A DNA stretch of 64,000 bases. It comes from Micromonospora chokoriensis. Its GTDB lineage: Bacteria > Actinomycetota > Actinomycetes > Mycobacteriales > Micromonosporaceae. The stretch covers positions 114,432 through 178,431 of the forward strand of contig NZ_JOAN01000014.1 in assembly GCF_000718555.1 (NCBI RefSeq), written 5' to 3'. Every line of letters starts with the position of its first letter. Position 1 is the stretch's first letter. Below the pieces are notes generated by a model. It did not search any database. It was not told where the DNA came from and saw only the letters and a list, made by a program, of their open reading frames with translations. Made by a program: the position numbers and the translations under genes. Shown here one piece after another: positions 1 to 6,622 of this stretch.

Positions 1-2
1 CG

Positions 3-254
3 GTGGTCTGCGTGGACGTGCCGGGGTGTGAGCACGGGGCGGTGTTGGCCACCGCGGACGGCGGCACGGTGATCTTCTTCTCGATGGCGACGAGCTTCTC
101 CGCGGCGGCGTTGGGCGCCGAGGGGTTGGCGGCGGACGTGACGATGCTGGTGGGCAACGGGTACGTGCCGGGGCACGCGGAGTTGGCGTTGGGGCTGCTG
201 CGCGCCGAGCCGGGGGTGCGTCAACTCTTCGCGGCGCGGGTCGCGGCAGACTGA
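3..254 (+). CDS. kdd: L-erythro-3,5-diaminohexanoate dehydrogenase, C-terminal part
   Basis: The gene enters from outside the window, and only its last 83 codons are present. The piece contains GGTVIFFSMATSFSAAALGAEG followed by ADVTMLVGNGYVPGHAELALGLLR, which I recognise as the C-terminal end of the dehydrogenase that oxidatively deaminates 3,5-diaminohexanoate to 5-amino-3-oxohexanoate in lysine fermentation. The assignment is supported by the aminomutase and ammonia-lyase genes downstream on the same strand. It ends 4 bp before the next start, so it is almost certainly co-transcribed with them. The N-terminal catalytic part cannot be examined here. Confidence 0.8.
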   Translation: MVCVDVPGCEHGAVLATADGGTVIFFSMATSFSAAALGAEGLAADVTMLVGNGYVPGHAELALGLLRAEPGVRQLFAARVAAD

Positions 255-258
255 GGCC

Positions 259-1824
259 ATGACGAACCCCTCGACGTTGTACCGCGGCGGCGTGCTGCAC
301 TGCCCCGCCGACCCGAGCGCGACCGCGCTGCTGGTGTCTGGTGGGCGCATTGCCTGGTTGGGGACCGACGGTGACGCGCCGCCGGCCGACCGGGTGGTGG
401 ACCTGGGTGGGGCGTTGGTGACTCCGGCGTTCGTCGACGCGCACGTGCACGCCACCGACACCGGGTTGACGTTGTCCGGGTTGGAGTTGTCCGGGGTGCG
501 CTCGGCGGGGCAGTTGCTCGACGCGGTGGCGGCGTTCGCGGCGGGTCTGCCGACGGACGCGGTGGTGCTGGGGCATGGCTGGGACGAGTCGGGCTGGTCG
601 GATGCGACGTTGCCGGACGCGGCGGCGCTGGACCGGGCGGCCGGTGGTCGGCGGGTGTACCTGTCGCAGGCGTCGATCCATTCGGCGTTGGTGTCGTCGG
701 CGATGCTGACGGCGTGTCCGCAGGCGGTGGGGGCGGCCGGGTACGACGCGTCGGGTTGGTTGCGGCGCGACGCGCACCATGTGGTGCGGGCGGTGGCGCA
801 GGGGTCGGTGAGTCGGGCGCAGCGGGTGGCGGCGCAGCGGGTGGCCCTGGCCCACGCGGCGTCGTTGGGGATCGCGGCGGTGCACGAGTGTGGTGGTCCG
901 GAGATCTCCGACGAGGAGGACTTCACCGGGCTGCTGGGGATCTCCGGTGCGGGGTTGCCGGAGGTGTACGGGTACTGGGGTGAGTTGGGTGGCGCGGCGC
1001 GGGCCCGGGAGTTGGGTGCGGTGGGCGCCGGTGGGGATCTGTTCGCCGATGGGGCGTTGGGGTCGCGTACGGCGCACGTGTCGCAGGCGTACGGCGATGG
1101 TGACGGTTGCGGGCACGGGTACCTGTCGGTGCAGCAGGTGCGTGATCACCTGTTGGACTGCGCGGCGCACGGCATGCAGGGCGGGTTCCACGCCATCGGT
1201 GACGCGGCGATCTCCACGGTCCTGGATGGTTTCGCGGCGGCGGCGCGGACGGTGGGTGTGGAGCGGTTGCGGGCGGCCCGGCACCGCATCGAGCACGCGG
1301 AGATCATGAACAAGCGGTTGATCGCGCGGTTCGTGGAGTACGGGGTGGTGGCGAGCATGCAGCCGGCGTTCGACCGGTTGTGGGGTGGCGCGGGCCGGAT
1401 GTACGAGGCGCGGTTGGGGTTGGACCGGTCGTTGGAGTCGAACCCGATGGGTGCGATGCACTCGGTGGGGGTGGCGTTGGCGTTCGGGTCGGATTCGCCG
1501 GTGACGCCGCTGGACCCGTGGGGGTCGGTGCGGGCGGCGGCGGCGCACCACAACCCGGCGCAGCGGATGAGTGTGCGGTCGGCGTTCGCGGCGCACACCC
1601 GTGGTGGGTGGCGGGCGGTGCACCTTGACGTCGAGGGGGTCCTGGCCCTGGGTGCGCCGGCGACGTTCGCGGTGTGGTCGACGCCGGCGGGGGTTCAGCG
1701 GGGTCTGCCGGTGTTGCTGGCTGAGGACCCGGATCAGCGGGGTCCGGACGACCCGACGCCGCTGCCGGTGTGCCGGCGTCTGGTGTTGCGCGGTGAGGTC
1801 ATCTATGAGGAAGGGTCGTCGTGA
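259..1824 (+). CDS. Amidohydrolase family protein (YtcJ-like metal-dependent hydrolase)
   Basis: This 521-residue protein has the layout of the amidohydrolase-3/YtcJ family: a small beta domain, then a TIM barrel. The metal-binding HxH is in AFVDAHVHATDTG (about residue 60). Further candidate ligands are GGFHAIGDAAI, RIEHAEIM and the late GSDSPVTPLDPW aspartate. The ATG starts 4 bp after kdd, and the stop overlaps the next GTG. These enzymes hydrolyse amide or related C-N bonds, but the substrate cannot be read from sequence. Its place inside a lysine-aminomutase operon suggests it releases an N-acylated or cyclised intermediate such as a lactam, which is inference only. It is not part of the classical clostridial pathway. 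Confidence 0.85.
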   Translation: MTNPSTLYRGGVLHCPADPSATALLVSGGRIAWLGTDGDAPPADRVVDLGGALVTPAFVDAHVHATDTGLTLSGLELSGVRSAGQLLDAVAAFAAGLPTDAVVLGHGWDESGWSDATLPDAAALDRAAGGRRVYLSQASIHSALVSSAMLTACPQAVGAAGYDASGWLRRDAHHVVRAVAQGSVSRAQRVAAQRVALAHAASLGIAAVHECGGPEISDEEDFTGLLGISGAGLPEVYGYWGELGGAARARELGAVGAGGDLFADGALGSRTAHVSQAYGDGDGCGHGYLSVQQVRDHLLDCAAHGMQGGFHAIGDAAISTVLDGFAAAARTVGVERLRAARHRIEHAEIMNKRLIARFVEYGVVASMQPAFDRLWGGAGRMYEARLGLDRSLESNPMGAMHSVGVALAFGSDSPVTPLDPWGSVRAAAAHHNPAQRMSVRSAFAAHTRGGWRAVHLDVEGVLALGAPATFAVWSTPAGVQRGLPVLLAEDPDQRGPDDPTPLPVCRRLVLRGEVIYEEGSS

Positions 1825-1862
1825 ACGAGCGGTTGATCTATGTGGCGGGGGCGACGGCGTGA
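1821..1862 (+). CDS. 13-codon mini-ORF bridging two stop-start overlaps
   Basis: Reading from GTG at 1821 gives VNERLIYVAGATA and a TGA at 1860-1862. Its start overlaps the amidohydrolase stop as GTGA (1821-1824), and its stop overlaps the kamD start as GTGA (1859-1862). A purine-rich ribosome-binding stretch (GAGGAAGGG, 1806-1814) sits just upstream at good spacing. The geometry suggests ribosomes leaving the amidohydrolase translate this peptide and re-initiate on kamD. The peptide matches no family I know. It could be a coupling leader, the remnant of a lost gene, or chance. Confidence 0.35.
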   Translation: MNERLIYVAGATA

Positions 1863-3418
1863 CCGGCAAGCTTGATCTTGATCCGGTGCTGGTGGCGCGG
1901 GCGCGGGAGTTGGCGCGTCGGGCCGGGCAGCCGGTGGTGGACCTGGCGCGTAGCCACACCACGGTGTCGGTGGAGCGGGCGGTCCTGCGGTTGGCCGGGG
2001 TGACCGGTGCCGACCCGGACGGCATTCCGTGGGTGAACCGGCTCGTCGAGGCGGTCGCCGCGGATGTGGGGTTGGGTCACGGGGTGGCGGTGCCGGTGTT
2101 CGACGCCCTGGTCCGCGAGGGCAGCACCGACGTGACGTTGTTGGCGCAGAAGGCCGCCGCCGGGTCGGTGCGGTTCACCCAGCCGAGCGGGCGGGCGGCG
2201 ACGGCCGCCCGGGCGGCGGCGCGTAAGGCGGTCGGGGCGGGTATCCGGCGTATCGACCGGCGGCGTGCCGAACGGGACCGGCTGGTGAAGCGCCACGGTG
2301 ACCCGTTGCAGCGGCCGTGGATCTACCTGATCGTCGCGACGGGTGACATCTACGAGGACATTCCGCAGGCGCAGGCGGCGGCGCGGGCGGGCGCGGACGT
2401 GATCGCGGTGATCCGCTCCACCGGGCAGTCGCTGTTGGACTACGTGCCCGAGGGCGCGACCCGGGAGGGGTTCGCCGGCACGTACGCCACGCAGGAGAAC
2501 TTTCGGCTGATGCGGGCGGCGTTGGACGAGTCGTCGAAGGAGGTTGGCCGCTACGTGCGGTTGACCAACTACGCGTCGGGGTTGTGCATGCCGGAGATGG
2601 CGACCCTCGCGGGGTTGGAACGCCTCGACATGATGCTCAACGACTCGATGTACGGGATTTTGTTCCGCGACATCAATCCGGTGCGCACGTTCGTCGACCA
2701 GCGGTTTTCCCGGCAGGTGCACGCCCGCGCGGGGATCATCATCAACACCGGTGAGGACAACTACCTGACCACCGCCGACGCGGTCGACGAGGCGCACACG
2801 GTGACGGTGTCGCAGCTGCTCAACGAGTTCTTCGCGCACGAGGCGGGGTTGGCGGACTGGCAGTTGGGGTTGGGGCACGCGTTCGAGATCAACCCGGAGG
2901 TGCCGGAGTCGTTCCGGTTGGAGTTGGCGCACGCGTTGCTGGCCCGGGAGTTGTTCCCGGACGCGCCGTTGAAGTGGATGCCGCCGACGAAGCACATGAC
3001 CGGTGACGTGTTCCGGGGCAACCTGCTCGACGGGTTCTTCAACCTGGCGGGCGCGCTGACCGGTCAGGGAATCCTGTTGGTGGGGATGATGACCGAGGCG
3101 GTGGTGACGCCGTGGTTGTCCGACCGGGACATCGCCCTGCAGAACGTGCGCTACGTGTTGGGCGCCGCCGGTGGGCTGCACGAGGACTTCGTGCCGGCGC
3201 CGGGCGGGTTCATCCGCCGCCGCGCCAACCAGGTCCTCGGTGAGGCGCTGGATCTGTTGGAGCGCATCGGGGAGCAGACGTTGCTGTCGGCGATCGCCGA
3301 GGGCACCTTCGGGATCATGAAGCGGCCCGCGGACCGCGGTAAGGGCCTCGACGGGGTCGCCGCGCACGAGGCCGACTACTGCAACCCGGCCACCGACATC
3401 CTGGAGGCGGCGGCGTGA
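1859..3418 (+). CDS. kamD: Lysine 5,6-aminomutase alpha subunit
   Basis: This is the large subunit (519 residues) of the adenosylcobalamin- and PLP-dependent enzyme that moves the terminal amino group of beta-lysine (or D-lysine) from C6 to C5. Recognisable family stretches include IYLIVATGDIYEDIPQAQAAA, VRLTNYASGLCMPEMA, INTGEDNYLTTADAV and KWMPPTKHMTGD. The first GTG that keeps the family N-terminus (VTGKLDLDPVLVARARELA) is at 1859, behind a G-rich ribosome-binding site, so I reject the much longer upstream extension of this frame. The 3' end overlaps kamE by 4 bp (GTGA). Length matches known alpha subunits. Confidence 0.93.
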   Translation: MTGKLDLDPVLVARARELARRAGQPVVDLARSHTTVSVERAVLRLAGVTGADPDGIPWVNRLVEAVAADVGLGHGVAVPVFDALVREGSTDVTLLAQKAAAGSVRFTQPSGRAATAARAAARKAVGAGIRRIDRRRAERDRLVKRHGDPLQRPWIYLIVATGDIYEDIPQAQAAARAGADVIAVIRSTGQSLLDYVPEGATREGFAGTYATQENFRLMRAALDESSKEVGRYVRLTNYASGLCMPEMATLAGLERLDMMLNDSMYGILFRDINPVRTFVDQRFSRQVHARAGIIINTGEDNYLTTADAVDEAHTVTVSQLLNEFFAHEAGLADWQLGLGHAFEINPEVPESFRLELAHALLARELFPDAPLKWMPPTKHMTGDVFRGNLLDGFFNLAGALTGQGILLVGMMTEAVVTPWLSDRDIALQNVRYVLGAAGGLHEDFVPAPGGFIRRRANQVLGEALDLLERIGEQTLLSAIAEGTFGIMKRPADRGKGLDGVAAHEADYCNPATDILEAAA

Positions 3419-4173
3419 GCGGGGACAAGAAGCAGATCGTGCGGCCGTATGGGGACACCACCGGTGACGGGATGGTGCAGGTGTCGTTCACCCTGCCGGT
3501 GGCTCACGACAAGCGTGCCGAGGGCGCGGCGGTGCAGTTGGCCAACAAGATGGGCATCGACCCGGCGATGGTGGTGCACGCCAAGCCGATGGGCGACGGG
3601 TTCACGTTCTTCGTCGTGTACGGGCGGGTCAACCATCTGGTCGATCTCCACGCGGTGCAGGTGGTGGAGCGTGACTTCGCGTTGCTGTCGGCGAAGGACG
3701 TCAACACGGTGATCAAGCAGCGGTTGCGGCGCAAGCTGTCCGTGGTCGGGGCGTGCATCGGCACCGACGCGCACACCGTGGGCATCGACGCGATCCTCAA
3801 CGTCAAGGGCATCGCGGGGGAGAAGGGCCTGGAGTACTACCGGGAGTTGAAGGTCACCAACATGGGCGCGCAGGTCAGCGTGCCGGAGTTGGTGGAGGCT
3901 GCCCGGGTGGAGAAGGCCGACGCGGTGCTTGTGTCGCAGGTGGTCACCCAACGCGACGCGCACCTGCACAACACCCGGGAGATGTCCGCGGCGTTCCGGG
4001 AGGCGATGCCGGCGGGGCGGCGGCCGCTGCTGATCGTCGGTGGTCCCCGTTTCGACGAGTCGATGACCGACGAGTTGGGTGTGGACCGGATCTTCGGTCG
4101 GGGCACCACGCCCGGTGAGGTGGCCAGCTACCTCGTGCACGCCCTGATCACGCAGCGGAAGGTGATGGCATGA
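3415..4173 (+). CDS. kamE: Lysine 5,6-aminomutase beta subunit, B12-binding
   Basis: This 252-residue small subunit carries the Rossmann-like cobalamin domain. The B12 signature DAHTVG (DxHxxG) places the axial ligand at His120. Eleven residues later, in ILNVKG, Lys131 sits where the clostridial enzyme has the lysine that forms the PLP Schiff base (His133/Lys144 there, the same spacing). Later cobalamin-domain elements (VLVSQVVTQRDAHLHN, LLIVGGPRFD) are also present, so both cofactor sites look functional. The start overlaps kamD by 4 bp and the stop overlaps kal by 4 bp, consistent with stoichiometric co-translation of the two subunits. Confidence 0.94.
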   Translation: MSGDKKQIVRPYGDTTGDGMVQVSFTLPVAHDKRAEGAAVQLANKMGIDPAMVVHAKPMGDGFTFFVVYGRVNHLVDLHAVQVVERDFALLSAKDVNTVIKQRLRRKLSVVGACIGTDAHTVGIDAILNVKGIAGEKGLEYYRELKVTNMGAQVSVPELVEAARVEKADAVLVSQVVTQRDAHLHNTREMSAAFREAMPAGRRPLLIVGGPRFDESMTDELGVDRIFGRGTTPGEVASYLVHALITQRKVMA

Positions 4174-4577
4174 GCGACGTGCGGCTTGGGTTGACGGTGA
4201 CGCATCGGCGGTATGTGCCGTACGCGCACGCCCACTACGCCGGCAACCTCGTCGATGGGGCGTACGCCCTGGGGTTGTTCGGTGATGTCGCCACGGAGGT
4301 GTGTATCCGCACCGACGGCGACGAGGGTCTGTTCGCCGGGTACGCCGACGTGCGCTTCCACGCGCCGATTCACGCCGGCGACGTGGTGGAGGTGACCGCG
4401 CAGGTGTCGCGGGTGGGCACCCGCAGCCGCACCCTGGAGCTGAGCTGCGCGGTGGTGTGCCGGGGCCGCCCGGAGCGTTCCGCGTCCGCCGCGGAGGTCC
4501 TCGACCCGCCGATCGTGGCGGTCACCGCGACCGGCACCGTGGTCGTTCCCGCCGCCAGCGTGAGTCGCGAGGAGTGA
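4170..4577 (+). CDS. kal: 3-aminobutyryl-CoA ammonia-lyase (hotdog fold)
   Basis: This 135-residue hotdog-fold protein is of the type that deaminates L-3-aminobutyryl-CoA to crotonyl-CoA late in lysine fermentation. Family features are the N-terminal RLGLTVTHRRYVPYAHAHYAGNLVDGA and the central FAGYADVRFHAPIHAGDVVEV. It starts inside the kamE stop (ATGA). The last residues, VSREE plus the TGA, are encoded by the first copy of a 49-bp repeat, so the natural C-terminus may have been replaced by repeat sequence. The start is firm because of the overlap; the exact C-terminus of the ancestral gene is unclear. Confidence 0.88.
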   Translation: MSDVRLGLTVTHRRYVPYAHAHYAGNLVDGAYALGLFGDVATEVCIRTDGDEGLFAGYADVRFHAPIHAGDVVEVTAQVSRVGTRSRTLELSCAVVCRGRPERSASAAEVLDPPIVAVTATGTVVVPAASVSREE

Positions 4578-4668
4578 GCCGGGGTTGCGAGCCCCGCAGT
4601 CGCGAACACCAGAGGCACAGTGAGTCGCGAGGAGTGAGCCGGGGTTGCGAGCCCCGCAGTCGCGAACA
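4560..4668 (+). repeat. Two direct copies of a 49-bp hairpin-forming repeat (60-bp period)
   Basis: Positions 4560-4608 and 4620-4668 are identical over 49 bases, separated by 11 unrelated bases. Each copy contains CGGGG/CCCCG arms around TTGCGAG, flanked by TCGCGA palindromes on both sides, so it can fold into a hairpin. Copy 1 supplies the last codons and stop of kal. Copy 2 ends about 10 bp before the next gene start, next to its ribosome-binding site. It has the look of a dispersed intergenic element (REP-like), but other copies cannot be sought here. Confidence 0.9.
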
Positions 4669-4677
4669 GGGAAACTC

Positions 4678-6015
4678 GTGACCCTGGCGGTCTGCGCGGA
4701 CGTCGGTTCCACGTACACGAAGGTGGCGGTGGTGGACCTGGCCGCCGGTGTCCTGGTTGGCGCGGCGGCGGCGCCCACCACGGTCGGCACCGACGTGCTG
4801 CACGGCCTGGACGCCGCGGTCGCGGCGGCCACCGTCGGGCTCGGGGTGCGTGACGTGCCGTGGTACGTGTGCTCGTCGGCTGGTGGGGGGCTGCGGTTGG
4901 CCGTGGTCGGCTACGAGCCGCTGGTCACCGCGCAGGCCGGCCGGCGCGTCGGGTTGTCCGCCGGCGCGCACGTGGTGCACGTCGCGGCCGGTCGGCTCGG
5001 CGGCGCGGACCTGACGGCGTTGCGGGCGGCCCGATGCGACGTGGTGCTGCTCGTCGGCGGCACCGACGGCGGCGACGCCGACACGATCACCCACAACGCC
5101 ACCAGGCTGGCGCGCGCCCGGTGGCGCACACCCGTGGTGTACGCGGGCAACGCCGACGTGCGCGAGGAGTTGACCGGGCTGCTGCGCGACGCCGGGGTGC
5201 CGGTCACCGACGCGCAGAACGTCCTGCCGCGCATCGGGGTGCTCGCCCCGGCGTCGGCGCGGGCGGCGATCCGTACGGTGTTCCTGCGCCACGTCATCGG
5301 TGGTAAACGACTGTCGAGGGGCACCCGGTTCGCGCGGCTGGTGCGGGCGGCCACCCCCGACGCGGTGCTCACCGGTGTGGAGGTGCTCGCCGACACCATC
5401 GGTGGTGACCTCGCCGTGGTCGACGTGGGTGGGGCCACCACCGATGTGTACTCGGTGCTCACGCCCGACGAGCGGGCCACCGGGCCGGGCCGGGAGGTCG
5501 CCGGCAGTCTGTGGCGGGCCCGCACCGTGGAGGGCGATCTGGGCATGCGGTGGAGCGCCCCCGGGGTGATCCGCGCCGCCGTCGAGGAGCGACTGCTGTC
5601 CGCGGACGACGCCGCGGGCCTGGCGGACGCCGCGGCGCGCCGGGCGGCCGACCCGGCGTTTCTGGCCGTCGACGACGTCGATCAGGTCGTGGACCGGCGC
5701 ATCGCCGCTCTCGCGGCGACGGTGGCGATGCGCCGCCACGCCCGGGGCGCCGCCACCGGCGAGCGGGCTGGGCGTGATCTGCGCGATGTGCGGCTGATGG
5801 TGGGTTCCGGTGGGGTGCTGCGGCACGCGCCGACGGACGTGTCCGGGCAGGTGCTGGAGGCGGTCCTCGCCGACCACGCCGGCGGGTGGGCGTTGCCGCG
5901 TGCCGCCGCCGCGGTCATCGACGTCGACTACGTGCTGGCCGCCGGAGGGCTGCTCGCCGAGGAGCACCGGGCGGCGGCGGGGGCGCTGCTGCGTCAGCAT
6001 CTGCGCCCGCATTGA
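4678..6015 (+). CDS. MutL/GlmL-like ATPase linked to a B12-dependent aminomutase
   Basis: This 445-residue protein of the glutamate mutase MutL family has an actin-like ATPase (ASKHA) fold. The phosphate-1 motif is DVGSTYTKVAVVDL near the N-terminus, and a second phosphate loop is AVVDVGGATTDVYSV. Such proteins accompany AdoCbl-dependent aminomutases and are thought to remove damaged cobalamin from them. Here the likely client is KamDE, which is inference from position. I chose GTG 4678, preceded by AGGGA, because the upstream part of the frame is repeat sequence (MRAPQSRTGK). It follows the repeat pair and is the last gene of the operon. Confidence 0.85.
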   Translation: MTLAVCADVGSTYTKVAVVDLAAGVLVGAAAAPTTVGTDVLHGLDAAVAAATVGLGVRDVPWYVCSSAGGGLRLAVVGYEPLVTAQAGRRVGLSAGAHVVHVAAGRLGGADLTALRAARCDVVLLVGGTDGGDADTITHNATRLARARWRTPVVYAGNADVREELTGLLRDAGVPVTDAQNVLPRIGVLAPASARAAIRTVFLRHVIGGKRLSRGTRFARLVRAATPDAVLTGVEVLADTIGGDLAVVDVGGATTDVYSVLTPDERATGPGREVAGSLWRARTVEGDLGMRWSAPGVIRAAVEERLLSADDAAGLADAAARRAADPAFLAVDDVDQVVDRRIAALAATVAMRRHARGAATGERAGRDLRDVRLMVGSGGVLRHAPTDVSGQVLEAVLADHAGGWALPRAAAAVIDVDYVLAAGGLLAEEHRAAAGALLRQHLRPH

Positions 6016-6067
6016 GACTCGCCGACCCGACACGCCGTGGCGCAACACACGACAGGCCGGGTGTGGG

Positions 6068-6098
6068 TTGACAACCGACGGGGGTTGGCACGTACCGT
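6068..6098 (+). promoter_or_regulatory. Candidate sigma-70-type promoter for the 6.1-6.4 kb RNA
   Basis: A perfect TTGACA -35 box lies at 6068-6073, followed after 19 bases by TACCGT at 6093-6098, a reasonable actinomycete TANNNT -10 box. The predicted start is near 6105. No reading frame with a ribosome-binding site follows, but a structured segment and terminator do. Confidence 0.5.
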
Positions 6099-6104
6099 CT
6101 TTGA

Positions 6105-6406
6105 GTCCTACCACGGGAAGCGGCTGTTGTTCGCTTCGTCCCTTCGTCCGCTGGCCGAGCGACATGTTCGAGCGTCATCGTCGCGGCGGCCAGGTCCAGC
6201 GGGCGGGGGTCGGCGGGGCGGCGCGAACCGGCCGCGGTTACCGGTGTTTGGGCAGGGTGAGGTGCACGGCCAGTAGACAACGGCCCGGCGGGGGCAGCCA
6301 GTCCACGTCCGGTCGGTCCGAAGGTCGTCGTGCCCCATCCTCGCCACACCGGCCGGGAAGGGCCTGGGAGCATCGGGGCGCGGCGCGAGCCGCGCCCCGA
6401 TTTCGT
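6105..6406 (+). ncRNA. Candidate structured non-coding RNA (about 300 nt), family unknown
   Basis: This stretch lies between a promoter-like element and a strong intrinsic terminator and has no convincing coding frame. Visible pairing: GAAGCG (6117-6122) with CGCTTC (6132-6137); CCGGTGT (6241-6247) with ACACCGG (6346-6352), stacked on GGTGAGG (6256-6262) with CCTCGCC (6339-6345); and inside that GGGGCA (6291-6296) with TGCCCC (6331-6336). CCGCTGGCC (6148-6156) can pair with either GGCCAG (6188-6193) or CCAGCGG (6196-6202). I do not recognise it as RNase P, tmRNA, SRP RNA or a cobalamin riboswitch. An Ms1/6S-like RNA of similar length is one possibility but is untested. It could also be a leader of lnt that usually terminates. 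Confidence 0.45.
6372..6406 (+). terminator. Strong intrinsic terminator with GNRA loop
   Basis: A perfect 13-bp stem, ATCGGGGCGCGGC (6372-6384) with its complement at 6389-6401, encloses a GCGA tetraloop and is followed by TTTCGT. It would end the transcript starting near 6105 and insulate lnt. Confidence 0.8.
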
Positions 6407-6622
6407 CTCCCCCCGGGATGGCCGTGCGTTCGCGCACCATGCCGCCCGCACCGCAGTCCGCCAAGATCACGCTCAATCCAGGGACCAGGCCCCACCTGCA
6501 CCGACAAGGCCACGACAACCGGGATCGAGCACGAACAAGGCGGTGACGGGGCAGCCCGCCGCCCGACGCGGCCGGTGCACCCGCCAGCCAGGTAGCCTTC
6601 GCCGGGTGATCGAGGTGAAGCG

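Noticed and set aside
1838..3367. Long open frame on the minus strand opposite kamD (about 509 codons)
   Set aside because: Arg/His/Pro-rich composition and lack of any motif are typical of the antisense shadow of a GC-rich gene; kamD on the plus strand is unmistakable.
6105..6406. Cobalamin riboswitch or SRP RNA before lnt
   Set aside because: No B12 box (GCCACTG-like) is present, and the GGGAAGGGCCTGGGAGCA similarity to the SRP loop is too short and lacks the partner strand.
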